Shown: positions 1 to 8,084 of the stretch, piece by piece | Position numbering within the stretch: the first letter of the stretch is position 1 | Layout: the number at the start of each line of letters is the position of its first letter | Source of the DNA: Paramagnetospirillum magneticum AMB-1 | GTDB taxonomy: Bacteria; Pseudomonadota; Alphaproteobacteria; Rhodospirillales; Magnetospirillaceae | Direction: 5' to 3' | Assembly: GCF_000009985.1 (NCBI RefSeq) | Contig: NC_007626.1 | Span: 2,356,105 to 2,420,104 of the forward strand | DNA: 64,000 bases | Notes under the pieces: generated by a model | Databases searched by the model: none | Told to the model about the DNA's origin: nothing | What the model saw: only the letters and a program-made list of their open reading frames with translations | Position numbers and translations under genes: made by a program

Positions 1-1
1 G

Positions 2-1210
2 GGCCCCGCCCCGGAAGCGAAGACGGCTTCGGTGGTGATCGTCGGTGGTGGTTTCGGGGGGGCGACGGCCGCCCGCTCCCTGCGCCGGGCCATGCCGGAT
101 TTGCGCATTGTCCTGATCGAGTCCACCCCGGTCCATGTCACCTGTCCCGGCTCCAACGGCGTGATCGGCGGGCTGGGAGAGCTGTCCCGGCTGGAGCACG
201 GCTATGACCAACTACGCTCGTGGTTCGGCATCGAGGTGGTGCACGACAGTGTCGCGGCCATCGACGGCGAGCGGCGGCGGGTGCGCCTGGCGGGCGGTGG
301 CGTGGTGGCCTATGACCGGCTGATCGTCTCGCCCGGGATCGACCTGCGCTGGAACGATATCGAAGGCTATGACGAGGCCGCGGCGGCCATCATGCCCCAT
401 GCCTGGAAGGCGGGAGCCCAAACCGCCTTGCTGCGCCGCCGGCTGGAGGCGGTGGAGGATGGCGGCGTGGTGATCATCGCCGCGCCGGGCAATCCCTTTC
501 GCTGTCCTCCCGGTCCCTACGAGCGGGCGAGTCTGATGGCCTGGCACCTGTCGCGGACCCGCAAGGGATGCAAGATCCTGGTCCTGGACGCCAAGGATTC
601 CTTTTCCAAGCAGGCCCTGTTTCAGGAAGGCTGGAAGTCGCTTTACGGCGACATGATCGAGTGGGTGTCGGGGGCCAATAACGGGCGGGTGGTGCGGGTC
701 AATGCCGCCGAGGGATGGGTGGAGACCGATTTCGACCGGTTCACGCCGGCTCTCGCCAACATCATCCCCCCCCAGGGCGCCGGGCGGATCGCCCAGGCGG
801 CCGGGCTGGCCGATGCAAGCGGCTTTTGTCCGGTGGACCCGGCGACCTTCGAATCACGGCAGGCGCCCGGCATCCACGTGATCGGCGATGCCTGCGTCGC
901 CGGCGAGATGCCGAAATCCGCCTCTTCGGCCAACGGCCAGGCCAAGATCGCGGCGGCGGCGGTGGTGGCGTCCTTGGCGGGGCGGGGGGCGTCGAACGCC
1001 AAGGCCATCAACGTCTGCTACAGCCTGCTGGCGCCCGATTACGCCATTTCGGTGGCGGGAGTTTACGAGGCGTCCAATGGTCGCCGCGTGGCCGTGCCCG
1101 GCTCGGGCGGGGTCAGCCCCTTGGGTGCCGACGCCCATCTCCGCAAGGCCGAGGCCGAGTATGCTTCCGGCTGGTACGCGGGAATCTGCGCCGACGCCTG
1201 GGGCGGCTGA
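2..1210 (+). CDS. FCSD-like FAD-dependent sulfide dehydrogenase flavoprotein, 5' end cut by window
   Basis: The protein begins with an FAD-binding Rossmann motif (VIVGGGFGGATAARSLRR) and ends with the FCSD-type C-terminal flavin domain (CYSLLAPDYAISVAGVY). Both cysteines that form the redox disulfide in flavocytochrome c sulfide dehydrogenases can be seen, in FRCPPGPYERA and GFCPVDPATF, and the IHVIGDA motif lies between them and the C-terminus. Family members oxidise sulfide in the periplasm and pass electrons to a cytochrome c partner. The frame is open to the first base, and family members carry a Tat signal before the Rossmann fold, so the true start is probably upstream of the window. 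An in-frame GTG at 32 is not a convincing start because it lies directly before the FAD motif. A sulfide:quinone-reductase-like role is the main alternative. Confidence 0.85.
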   Translation, partial: GPAPEAKTASVVIVGGGFGGATAARSLRRAMPDLRIVLIESTPVHVTCPGSNGVIGGLGELSRLEHGYDQLRSWFGIEVVHDSVAAIDGERRRVRLAGGGVVAYDRLIVSPGIDLRWNDIEGYDEAAAAIMPHAWKAGAQTALLRRRLEAVEDGGVVIIAAPGNPFRCPPGPYERASLMAWHLSRTRKGCKILVLDAKDSFSKQALFQEGWKSLYGDMIEWVSGANNGRVVRVNAAEGWVETDFDRFTPALANIIPPQGAGRIAQAAGLADASGFCPVDPATFESRQAPGIHVIGDACVAGEMPKSASSANGQAKIAAAAVVASLAGRGASNAKAINVCYSLLAPDYAISVAGVYEASNGRRVAVPGSGGVSPLGADAHLRKAEAEYASGWYAGICADAWGG

Positions 1211-1277
1211 TACCTTCCGTTAAGGATAAGCTGTCTAAGCTGTGCCGGTAGTCGCTTCCATAGAGGAGTGAACGACC

Positions 1278-1451
1278 ATGGGCCAGAAGGCTGCGCGCCG
1301 CGAGAAATTAGCGGCAATCCGGGACCGGGTCTGGGCGATCATCGTCGCACCCGAAGCCCACTCCCTGATGTCACGGGAGCGGGCTCTCGATTCCCTCGGT
1401 TATCTGTGGGAAATCGAGAAGGACGGCGGCAGCGCCCTGATGGTCCTGTGA
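1278..1451 (+). CDS. Small conserved-looking protein, 57 aa
   Basis: An ATG at 1278 follows a clean AGGAG (1264-1268) with 9-nt spacing and opens a 57-residue frame ending in TGA at 1449-1451. The product begins MGQKAARREKLAAIRD and contains a predicted helical stretch (VWAIIVAPEAHSLMSRERAL). It has no signal peptide or membrane segment. The coding frame is followed within 11 nt by a hairpin terminator, as expected for a genuine short gene. I do not recognise the family. The helical, charged sequence would fit a small regulatory or nucleic-acid-associated protein, but that is a guess. Confidence 0.55.
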   Translation: MGQKAARREKLAAIRDRVWAIIVAPEAHSLMSRERALDSLGYLWEIEKDGGSALMVL

Positions 1452-1461
1452 AATGAACCGG

Positions 1462-1481
1462 CCCGCCCCTTCGGGGGCGGG
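1462..1481. terminator. Hairpin between convergent genes
   Basis: A perfect 8-bp GC stem (cccgcccc / ggggcggg) with a ttcg loop lies between the small plus-strand gene and the convergent zinc-finger gene. There is no strong U-tract on either side, so it may terminate transcription weakly in both directions. Confidence 0.5.
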
Positions 1482-1504
1482 TCAATTCATCCGAGATTCC
1501 CGGC

Positions 1505-1735
1505 TCAGCGCGGGCCGCAGCGCCGGGCTTGGCGGGCGCGGGTCTCGGCCTCGTCGGCGCAGTCGCGGCAATGCTTGGCGTAGGGATTGGCGGCCAGGCG
1601 CTCGGCCTCGATCTCCTCGTTGCAAGCGCGGCAGATGCCGGTCGAGAGTACCGATTCCGTGCGTTCCAGAACGGCCTGGATGGCGGCGGCGTTCAGCATG
1701 TCGGTACGTTCCGCCGCGAGATCGATATCGTCCAT
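1505..1735 (-). CDS. DksA/TraR-type C4 zinc-finger protein
   Basis: This 76-residue protein has the four-cysteine zinc finger of the DksA/TraR family (CRACNEEIEAERLAANPY...HCRDC), preceded by a short helical region (MDDIDLAAERTDMLNAAAIQ). It is about half the length of true DksA and resembles the short TraR/YbiI-like members, which bind the RNA polymerase secondary channel or have unknown targets. The start at 1735 is chosen because GGAG sits 8 nt upstream; an in-frame TTG at 1762 has no comparable ribosome site. It converges on the preceding small gene. Confidence 0.8.
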   Translation of the reverse strand: MDDIDLAAERTDMLNAAAIQAVLERTESVLSTGICRACNEEIEAERLAANPYAKHCRDCADEAETRARQARRCGPR

Positions 1736-1815
1736 TCCCCAAACTCCATAAGAGTTGCCCAACCCGTCATATGGTGGCAGGAGGTGTTGAACGAATCAAT
1801 ATCTATGATGGATTG

Positions 1816-2304
1816 CTATTCAGGCAGTTTTGGAATCCAGGTGAGGACGGCATTGCCGTCTTCCTGATTGCACAGGTCCGATAATTTGGCCGCCGAGACG
1901 CGGAGCGGCATGGTGCCGTTGATGGAGAGCAATCCCTTGCGGACCAGCTTCCACCCCACGGAGACGCAGGCGCTGGGCGGCACGTTGTCGGCCACCAGGG
2001 CCAGCACGGCGCCGTTGCGCTCGGCGCGGATGGTGCCGCCGAAGACATGGGGGACCGTCCCGCCGCCGGCCCGGGCCGCGGCTTCCATCTGCTCGGCAAA
2101 GGCTTCCGGCGTCGCCGCCAGACCACTGCCTCCGGTATGGGGGCGCATCAGCAGGGCGGCGCTTCCCAGGGCGGCCACCACCAGCGCGATGCCGCCCAGG
2201 GCCAGAAGCTTCGCCTTGCCGCCACCGCCGGACCTTCGGACCGGCTTGCGCGGGACGGGCGTCTGGATGAAGGGCTTGGAATGGGTTGCCGAGGAGGTTG
2301 CCAT
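1816..2304 (-). CDS. Membrane-anchored protein with PilS/type IV pilin-like C-terminus
   Basis: A 162-residue protein with a basic N-terminus (about residues 1-30), one membrane segment (LLALGGIALVVAALGSAALLM, about 33-55) and an exported domain. The C-terminal part has the pattern seen in PilS-type IV pilins: a cysteine after a short strand (PPSACVSVGWKL), an INGT motif, a second cysteine (LSDLCNQEDG) and a final hydrophobic strand (AVLTWIP). The two cysteines could form a disulfide in the periplasm. The ATG at 2304 is preferred over an upstream TTG at 2325. The N-terminus lacks a prepilin cleavage site, so this is not an ordinary pilin. The pilin-like assignment is a pattern match by eye and may be wrong. 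Confidence 0.55.
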   Translation of the reverse strand: MATSSATHSKPFIQTPVPRKPVRRSGGGGKAKLLALGGIALVVAALGSAALLMRPHTGGSGLAATPEAFAEQMEAAARAGGGTVPHVFGGTIRAERNGAVLALVADNVPPSACVSVGWKLVRKGLLSINGTMPLRVSAAKLSDLCNQEDGNAVLTWIPKLPE

Positions 2305-2417
2305 GACGCTTCTGCGCCTTCCCAAGGAATGAAGGGGATGATCCCATCATGACAGGGATTGCTTAAGGCAAGGTTGACGGCGGGTCGGGCCGGGCAAGGA
2401 TTGGGCCGAAACGGACG

Positions 2418-2443
2418 AAGGCCCCAGGTTTCCCTGGGGCCTT
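2418..2443 (-). terminator. Terminator hairpin downstream of tRNA-Val
   Basis: An 11-bp perfect stem (aaggccccagg / cctggggcctt) with a 4-nt loop lies three bases beyond the CCA end of the tRNA gene on the minus strand. It fits a tRNA transcription terminator, though the trailing U-tract is short. Confidence 0.6.
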
Positions 2444-2446
2444 CGA

Positions 2447-2521
2447 TGGTGGGCGGTACAAGGATTGAACTTGTGACCCCTGCGATGTCAACACAGTGCT
2501 CTACCGCTGAGCTAACCGCCC
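2447..2521 (-). tRNA. tRNA-Val (GAC)
   Basis: On the minus strand the 75-nt sequence folds as a complete cloverleaf. The acceptor stem GGGCGGT pairs perfectly with ACCGCCC, the D arm contains AGCTC, the anticodon loop TTGACAT gives anticodon GAC, the T arm contains GTTCAATCC, and the 3' CCA is encoded (2447-2449). GAC reads GUC/GUU valine codons. There is no partial copy elsewhere in the window, so this tRNA is not the island's attachment site. Confidence 0.95.
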
Positions 2522-2706
2522 TTATCCTCCGCCGTGCCGCCTGAGTGGCCCCGGCCGAGGGACGTTCTTTTAGCGTCGTTTGTCGGCCATTGCAAGCCCT
2601 TCTGAAATGTCCGCACTATAGAAAATGCACGAGGCAGAAAGTCGCCGATTTCCCGGAGCGGGGTATGACACGGGCCGGGCGATTTGCTAAGAAGGAAGGG
2701 CAGACC

Positions 2707-3612
2707 ATGGAAGCCATGCCCGCCAAGATGATGCCCGCAGAGACCACGAACGACGATGCCGCCGTGCTGAGGGTGGCCGAGCCGCCCCGGCAGTCGGTGC
2801 CGCTCGTCTTCGCCTCGCCCCATTCCGGACGGGATTATCCCGCCGACTTCGTGGCGGCGTCCCGTCTTGATCCCCGCATGCTGCGCCGGTCCGAGGACAG
2901 CTTCGTGGACGAGCTGTATTCCGGCGTGGTCGAACTGGGGGCGCCGCTGATCGCCGCCTTGTTCCCCCGGGCCTATTGCGATCCCAATCGCGAGCCTTAT
3001 GAGTTGGACCCCGCCATGTTTTCGGGCGACCTGCCCGAGCATGCCAATACCCGCTCTCCCCGCGTCCTGGCCGGGCTGGGGACCATTGCCCGGGTGGTCG
3101 CCAGCGGGGCGGAGATCTATGCCGGGCGGCTGCCGGTGAGCGAGGTCGAGCACCGCATCTCCCGCTGTTACCGGCCCTATCATCGCCGGCTGAAGGATCT
3201 GGTCGACGCCACCCGCAAGGCCTTTGGCTGGTCGTTGCTGGTGGACTGCCATTCCATGCCCTCGGTGGGCGGTCCCATGGACCGGGATTCGGGCTTAAGC
3301 CGGGTTGACGTGGTTTTGGGCGACTGCTTTTCCGCCGCCTGTTCGCCCCTGTTCACCCAGGTGGCGGAGGATGCCTTCACCCATCTTGGCTATCGCGTGG
3401 TACGCAACGCCCCCTACGCCGGAGGCTTCACCACCCGGCATTACGGCCAGCCGCGCCAGGGGAGCCATGCCTTGCAGATCGAGATCAACCGGGCCCTGTA
3501 CATGGACGAGGGCCAGCATTGCCACGGCCGGGACTTCGCCAAGGTCCAGGCCGATCTTCAGAAGGTCGCCGCGGCCCTGGCCGCAGCGGCGGCGGAGTTC
3601 GGCCGCCCATGA
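2707..3612 (+). CDS. N-formylglutamate amidohydrolase family protein
   Basis: This 301-residue protein matches the N-formylglutamate amidohydrolase (HutG-like, zinc-dependent) family: FASPHSGRDYPADF near the N-terminus, the central DPNREPYELDPAMF stretch, and LLVDCHSMPS with a metal-ligand histidine. Family members hydrolyse N-formyl-L-glutamate to glutamate and formate at the end of histidine breakdown, in the cytoplasm; no other hut genes lie nearby. The ATG at 2707 is preceded by AAGGAAGGG at 2693-2700. Longer frames from 2545 would cross the tRNA flank and lack a ribosome site. The stop overlaps the next start (ATGA), implying translational coupling with the acetyltransferase. Confidence 0.85.
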   Translation: MEAMPAKMMPAETTNDDAAVLRVAEPPRQSVPLVFASPHSGRDYPADFVAASRLDPRMLRRSEDSFVDELYSGVVELGAPLIAALFPRAYCDPNREPYELDPAMFSGDLPEHANTRSPRVLAGLGTIARVVASGAEIYAGRLPVSEVEHRISRCYRPYHRRLKDLVDATRKAFGWSLLVDCHSMPSVGGPMDRDSGLSRVDVVLGDCFSAACSPLFTQVAEDAFTHLGYRVVRNAPYAGGFTTRHYGQPRQGSHALQIEINRALYMDEGQHCHGRDFAKVQADLQKVAAALAAAAAEFGRP

Positions 3613-4202
3613 GCCGTCCCACCACGCCCCTGGCGGTCCAGATCCGCGACGCCACCGATGACGACATGGCGGCGGTGCAGTCCATCTACGCCTTCTATGT
3701 GTCGCGTTCCGCCGCCTCGTTCGAGGAGGAGGTCCCCTCCGTCGAGGAGATGAAGGCGCGTCGCGCGGCGATCACGGGGCGCGGACTGCCGTTCCTGGTG
3801 GCGGTGGAGGAGGGCGAGGTGCTGGGCTACACCTATGCCGGGCCGTTCCGCCAAAGGTCGGCCTATCGCTATACGGTGGAGGATTCCATCTATGTGGCGC
3901 CCTTCGTGGCGCGCCGGGGGATCGGCCGCACCCTGCTGGCCGCCCTGATCGACCGGTGCACCGCGCTGGGCTATCGCCAGATGATCGCCGTGATCGGTGA
4001 TTCCGCCAACCAGGGCTCTATCGGCGTCCATCGCGCCATGGGGTTCGGCCAGGAGGGGGTGCTGCGCGGGGTCGGGCTGAAATTCGGCCGCTGGGTCGAT
4101 GTGGTGATCATGCACCGTACCTTGGGCGGCGACGACCGGCCTCTGCCCGACGGCGCCAAGGCCCCGCCGATGCTCTCGGCCTCGGATTCCGAGATTCCCT
4201 GA
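3609..4202 (+). CDS. GNAT N-acetyltransferase, phosphinothricin/methionine-sulfone type
   Basis: The 197-residue protein is a GNAT acetyltransferase close to the Pat/YncA group. It shows IRDATDDDMAAVQSIYAFYV at the N-terminus, the acetyl-CoA loop region VARRGIGRTLLAAL (RRGIGR), and the C-terminal block HRAMGFGQEGVLRGVGLKFG followed by W.DVV.M. Known members acetylate L-amino-acid analogues such as phosphinothricin or methionine sulfoximine. The ATG at 3609 overlaps the TGA of the amidohydrolase gene by four bases, so the two are probably one transcript. The tail after residue 175 is variable and proline-rich. Confidence 0.88.
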   Translation: MSRPTTPLAVQIRDATDDDMAAVQSIYAFYVSRSAASFEEEVPSVEEMKARRAAITGRGLPFLVAVEEGEVLGYTYAGPFRQRSAYRYTVEDSIYVAPFVARRGIGRTLLAALIDRCTALGYRQMIAVIGDSANQGSIGVHRAMGFGQEGVLRGVGLKFGRWVDVVIMHRTLGGDDRPLPDGAKAPPMLSASDSEIP

Positions 4203-4219
4203 TTCGGGGGGAGAGCCGC

Positions 4220-5725
4220 TCAGGCCAGGGGCAGGCTCACGGTAAAGGCCGTGCCGCCGGAGGGCGGGCTGTCGATGGCGATGGTGCCGCCATGCAGGTC
4301 GACGATCCGCTTGACCAGATACAGCCCGAGGCCGACGCCACAGACCCGGTCGGTCCGGATCGAACGGTAGTACTTCTCGAAGATCCGCTCCTGTTCGTCG
4401 GGAGGAATTCCCGGACCATGGTCGCGAACCGTCACGGCGGCAAAGCCGTCCCGTCGCCTCAGGGTGACCGTGACCGGACTGTCGGCGGGCGAGAATTTCA
4501 GCGCGTTGTCGGCGATGTTTGAAACGGCGATGGACATCAGGGCGCTGTCGCCGAACACGAACACTCCGGGTTCGGTCGAGACGTCCAGGGGCCGATCGTT
4601 GGTCGAGAACAGGCCGGACGCGCAGGCGTCCTCGACCATCCCGCCCAGGTCGAAGCGCGCCGCGTCCAGAGGGCTTGCCGCCGAGTCCAGGCGCTCCTCG
4701 TTGAGGTATTCGTTGATCAGGTTCGACATCCGGCCCAGGGCGCGATGGATCTTGGCGACCTCGTCGGCCAGCTCGGAATGCCCGCCGCCATATATGGCGA
4801 TCAACTGGGCCGCCCCGGTGATGGTGGAAAGAGGCCCCCGGAACTCGTGGGAGACCATGGAGAGGAAGTTGCGTTGCTCCCCCATGGCACGCAGGGCGGC
4901 CTCGGCGGCCTCTTCGGCGACCTTCTTGCTTTCCTCCAACTGGGCGGTCTTGTCCCGCACGCGGGAGTCCAGCGCCTGGTTGGCCTGGTGCAGTTCGTCC
5001 TTGGCCTTCCGCATGGTGCCGAGGGCGTCGTTCAACCGCGCCGCCATGCAGGCGAAGCTGCCTCGCAGGATGTCGATTTCGTCCCCGGAAGGGCGGTTGG
5101 CGGCCGTCTCCGCCGGCCCGCCGCCGATGGGCGGGTCAAGGCCGTCCAGCAAGGCTTCCACTTCCCGCTTGAGCGGGGGCAGGCGGCTGATGACCAGCCT
5201 GTGAATCAGCCAGCCCATGAAACCCGCCACCATGAGAGTCTTGATGGCGTTTCCGAACAGAATTTCCGCCGTCAGGGTGAGTACCGCCAGATAGACGGCA
5301 TCCGTGCCCGCGAGAAGGTCCAGCGTGCCAAGGGCTTCCCGCCCCCTGCTGGTCTGGCGCTCCAGCGTGAACGTCCTGGCGATGGTGTGGGTGGAGGTCT
5401 CCCGGCCTCGGGACCATATCCGACCTTCCGCGGTGGTGATGGTCGCCTTCTCCATGTTCGGCATGCTGGTCAGGGCCTGCAATGCCAAGCTGATCTGGGA
5501 CTCGTTGAAGGTCCAGACGCTTTCGGCGATGGAGGGCAACAAGACATCGACGCTGTCCAACTGCGCCCGCACCATGGATTCCCGCTGGGTGAACTCGTTG
5601 ACCAGCTGAAGAATGCTGATGATCAGGGTGACCACCGAACTGAAGACTACGGTATAGATGACGATCCGCCGGCCCAGGGGGCTGAGGGCTTTTCGTTTGG
5701 GATCGCTGGGACAAACCATCGTCAA
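4220..5725 (-). CDS. Membrane sensor histidine kinase
   Basis: About 500 residues. Two membrane segments (about 21-43 and 150-178) enclose a periplasmic sensor of roughly 105 residues. A coiled coil (about 230-280) leads to the HisKA domain with phospho-acceptor motif VSHEFRGPL and an HATPase with N box (SNIADNALKFSP), DHGPGIP and GLGLYLVKRI. It would autophosphorylate and pass phosphate to an unlinked response regulator; none is adjacent. The start is uncertain: a TTG at 5725 has AAGGG six bases upstream, while the ATG two codons later (5719) has poor spacing. It is the last core gene before the island's left attachment site, which lies about 100 bp upstream of its start. Confidence 0.88.
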   Translation of the reverse strand: MTMVCPSDPKRKALSPLGRRIVIYTVVFSSVVTLIISILQLVNEFTQRESMVRAQLDSVDVLLPSIAESVWTFNESQISLALQALTSMPNMEKATITTAEGRIWSRGRETSTHTIARTFTLERQTSRGREALGTLDLLAGTDAVYLAVLTLTAEILFGNAIKTLMVAGFMGWLIHRLVISRLPPLKREVEALLDGLDPPIGGGPAETAANRPSGDEIDILRGSFACMAARLNDALGTMRKAKDELHQANQALDSRVRDKTAQLEESKKVAEEAAEAALRAMGEQRNFLSMVSHEFRGPLSTITGAAQLIAIYGGGHSELADEVAKIHRALGRMSNLINEYLNEERLDSAASPLDAARFDLGGMVEDACASGLFSTNDRPLDVSTEPGVFVFGDSALMSIAVSNIADNALKFSPADSPVTVTLRRRDGFAAVTVRDHGPGIPPDEQERIFEKYYRSIRTDRVCGVGLGLYLVKRIVDLHGGTIAIDSPPSGGTAFTVSLPLA

Positions 5726-5822
5726 AAGGAGCCCTTGATCGTGAAGACCAAAGAAAATTAACTCTAAAGATATATACCAGAGTTGGCGTTACCCCGCCCA
5801 GTCCTCAAACGTGAAAAAAAAG

Positions 5823-5861
5823 CCGCTGGGTTGCCCCAGCGGCTTGAGTTTAGGGAGGAAA
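5823..5861. repeat. attL: 39-bp direct repeat at left island boundary
   Basis: These 39 bases recur without a mismatch at 39254-39292. Each copy is preceded by a run of eight A (one base offset) and contains the inverted repeat ccgctgg...ccagcgg followed by ttgagtttagggaggaaa. Sequence similarity stops sharply at 5862/39293. An integrase gene starts 46 bases inside the repeat, and the base composition and gene content change here. This is the classic structure of a site-specifically integrated element. On the minus strand the hairpin followed by T8 is a rho-independent terminator. Confidence 0.88.
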
Positions 5862-5907
5862 GCTGCGGCTAAACCAACCCATTGAATTCCTTGATATACG
5901 CCAATTA

Positions 5908-5942
5908 TTGGGGGATAGTGTGGGGGGAAACGTGGGGGAAAG
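5908..5942 (+). repeat. G-rich short repeats inside left end (candidate integrase arm sites)
   Basis: Three near-copies of (g)tgggggAAA/tgggggAt occur in 35 bases, and a matching set of three lies in the same orientation at 39176-39210 inside the right end. Both sets sit 43-47 bases from the 39-bp repeat on the island side. Tyrosine integrases use such arm-type sites; the role here is inferred from position and symmetry. Confidence 0.5.
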
Positions 5943-7551
5943 TGCTGTGGCCTCTGGAATCCGCCAAGGAAAAATACCTTATCTGGTCAAAATTCGAGGC
6001 GTATATCATTACGAGAGAGATTTTGACCAAAAGATACGCGGGCTGGTGGAGTTTGAGGGGAGGCTCCTCGGTCGACGGGTTCGAAAGTCATTTAGTACCA
6101 GCGAACAATCTCGTGCATTGCTCGGTTATACGGGCATTCATCTAACCATCGAAAAGGCCATTGAGGAGGCATGGAAAAGAACCAAGCCACCAAGGCGTCG
6201 AGTTTCCGAGATGGGGGTTGACGACATCTTGGGTGGGCTTTCGATACAATTTAAAACCGGTAAAATTGGCGGCACGGTTGATGACTTGATCGCTAATTTC
6301 GAAGCAACCCAATACGTTGAACTTTCTCCTCAGCTACGTAATAAGTTCCACGATCTTGCCATTGCTGCGGCCCGTTCGGCGGTGCGGGAGATGATGGTTA
6401 GTTTAAACTTTAATCCCGCCATCATTGCGGCTGGCAATTTTATTGATTCAAACCCCGATAGGGCTGCCCCACTTGCCAAAATCGTCTCTCTTAAAGACGC
6501 AATTGAAAAATTTAAAAGCAATCCTGAGCGGCAAGAATTGGCAACGTCGAATATCACAAATTATAGCACAATATGCGACGTTATTTTGGAGACTCTCGGG
6601 GGCAATACAAATGTCGCCTACATCAACCGCGATGATATCATTAGAGTCCGTGAGATAATCCGTTATTTGCCAGCAAATGCAAAAGAGAATCCAGCATTTT
6701 TTGGGATGACATATGAAGATATTTCAAAAATTATTAGGAGGGAGGTTGATGAGATAAGGTCCGAATCTGAGAAAGATGAAATCGGTGAGGATGACTTGCT
6801 TGATGCTATTCAGGGCCTTGGTGTTTTGAAAATTTCAACAATAAACAAATATCTAACAAACATGGGGACGGTTTTTGAGTTTTTTAGGGTGAATGGTTGG
6901 GTTCCGTTGAATCCTGCTGAAAGAATTAAGTTGAATGACAGTGGGTATCAATCAATCCGGGAGGCTTTTCCAGACGAAATGTTGGTCAAGCTATTTAACT
7001 GTAAATATAACTTTGATGGGATTGGCTGGTTGCCGTATCTCGCATTGTATCATGGGATGCGTGGAAACGAACTGGCACAACTTGATGTAACTGATGTTGT
7101 TCAAGAGGATGGGGTGTGGTGCTTCAATGTGTCTCCAAGCATTCGGGTGTCGCATCTTATAGCCTTGTCAAAGACTGTGAAAAATAAGAAGCCGCGATTT
7201 GTCCCGATACACTCTCGGGCAATTGAGCGTGGGTTTCTTGATTACGTGGAGTCCAGAAGGGCAGGGGGGAAGTCGAAGATATTTGATGCGACAAAAATTA
7301 AGAGCGGAAACTATCTAACATCTCTGGCAAGTCAGATTGATGAAATCTTGGCCCCGGTCAAATCGCCACAGCATACATTGCATTCATTTCGGCATAATTT
7401 CGCCCAGCGGGCTGAACAAGTCATGGAAGACTCAATGTTAAAGACCTTGGGAGGTTGGTCTATGTCTAAGTCGGCGGATGAACGCTATAAGAAGGGGATA
7501 CCCGTAAGCCATTTAAAGCAAGAGATCGAAAAAATAGTTTTTCCCGTGTAA
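5908..7551 (+). CDS. Tyrosine-type integrase of the island
   Basis: The C-terminal third has the tyrosine-recombinase catalytic residues: the arginine of box I in YHGMRGNELAQLDV, H-x-x-R in LHSFRHNFAQRAEQ, and the nucleophile tyrosine in ADERYKKGIP after LGGWSMS. The N-terminal half contains a DNA-binding core (about 270-345). At roughly 540 residues it is long, as in integrases of alphaproteobacterial islands. The exact start is unclear: the frame is open from a TTG at 5908, several GTG codons follow within the G-rich repeats, and no good ribosome site marks one. The gene is visibly more AT-rich than the flanking core genes. Its position just inside attL supports a role in integrating and excising the 33-kb element. 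Confidence 0.92.
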   Translation: MGDSVGGNVGESAVASGIRQGKIPYLVKIRGVYHYERDFDQKIRGLVEFEGRLLGRRVRKSFSTSEQSRALLGYTGIHLTIEKAIEEAWKRTKPPRRRVSEMGVDDILGGLSIQFKTGKIGGTVDDLIANFEATQYVELSPQLRNKFHDLAIAAARSAVREMMVSLNFNPAIIAAGNFIDSNPDRAAPLAKIVSLKDAIEKFKSNPERQELATSNITNYSTICDVILETLGGNTNVAYINRDDIIRVREIIRYLPANAKENPAFFGMTYEDISKIIRREVDEIRSESEKDEIGEDDLLDAIQGLGVLKISTINKYLTNMGTVFEFFRVNGWVPLNPAERIKLNDSGYQSIREAFPDEMLVKLFNCKYNFDGIGWLPYLALYHGMRGNELAQLDVTDVVQEDGVWCFNVSPSIRVSHLIALSKTVKNKKPRFVPIHSRAIERGFLDYVESRRAGGKSKIFDATKIKSGNYLTSLASQIDEILAPVKSPQHTLHSFRHNFAQRAEQVMEDSMLKTLGGWSMSKSADERYKKGIPVSHLKQEIEKIVFPV

Positions 7552-7564
7552 TAATCTAACCATA

Positions 7565-8071
7565 CTAATTGGCACCACCCAAAGCCTTCGCCATCGACAG
7601 AACCTGATCCCGGACCTTGGGGTCACTGATGCTGAAATAGGCCCGTACCAATTCGAGGGTTTCCCGCTTTGTCATGGGATTGTCGTCAGCGACATCGATT
7701 GCCTTGGTGACATTGCCCCGGATCACCTCGACCGGCGATGCTGCCTGGGCAGTCGAAGAGATTTCCTCAAAAAAGTAGCCAACCCGGACATCCAGAACAC
7801 GGGATAGATCGAACAGCCTGGATGCTCCGACCCGATTGGCTCCACGTTCGTACTTCTGGACCTGCTGGAAGGTCAGCCCCAGGCATTCTCCAAGCTTCTC
7901 CTGGCTCATTCCAAGCAGGGTCCGGCGAAGCCGAATGCGGGCACCAACATGGACATCGATGGGATTGGCACTGCCGTCGTCCAAGCGTCCTCTGGTGGAC
8001 CGACCAGCCTTCTTGGCGACCTTGGCAGGCTCGGGGGCGGTTGCGGGTTTGGAACTCTTACGTGGCGGCAT
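7565..8071 (-). CDS. XRE-family HTH transcriptional regulator
   Basis: A 168-residue protein: a basic, alanine/lysine-rich N-terminus (1-40), then a helix-turn-helix domain (about 42-100) with the alphaproteobacterial signature GMSQEKLGECLGLTFQQVQK and YERGANRVGASRLFDLSRVL, then a helical tail. Regulators of this group bind operator DNA as dimers; chromosomal relatives are general repressors. The ATG at 8071 has AAGGA upstream and starts exactly at the low-complexity basic tail; a longer frame has no support. It converges on the integrase gene with a 14-base gap and follows mucR/HU genes on the same strand, so a role in controlling island genes is plausible but unproven. Confidence 0.85.
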   Translation of the reverse strand: MPPRKSSKPATAPEPAKVAKKAGRSTRGRLDDGSANPIDVHVGARIRLRRTLLGMSQEKLGECLGLTFQQVQKYERGANRVGASRLFDLSRVLDVRVGYFFEEISSTAQAASPVEVIRGNVTKAIDVADDNPMTKRETLELVRAYFSISDPKVRDQVLSMAKALGGAN

Positions 8072-8084
8072 GGTGGTCTTTTCC

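Noticed and set aside
2447..2521. tRNA-Val as the island's integration site
   Set aside because: It lies 3.3 kb left of the attL repeat, has core genes on both sides, and no partial copy of its 3' end occurs elsewhere in the window. The 39-bp repeat is the better boundary.
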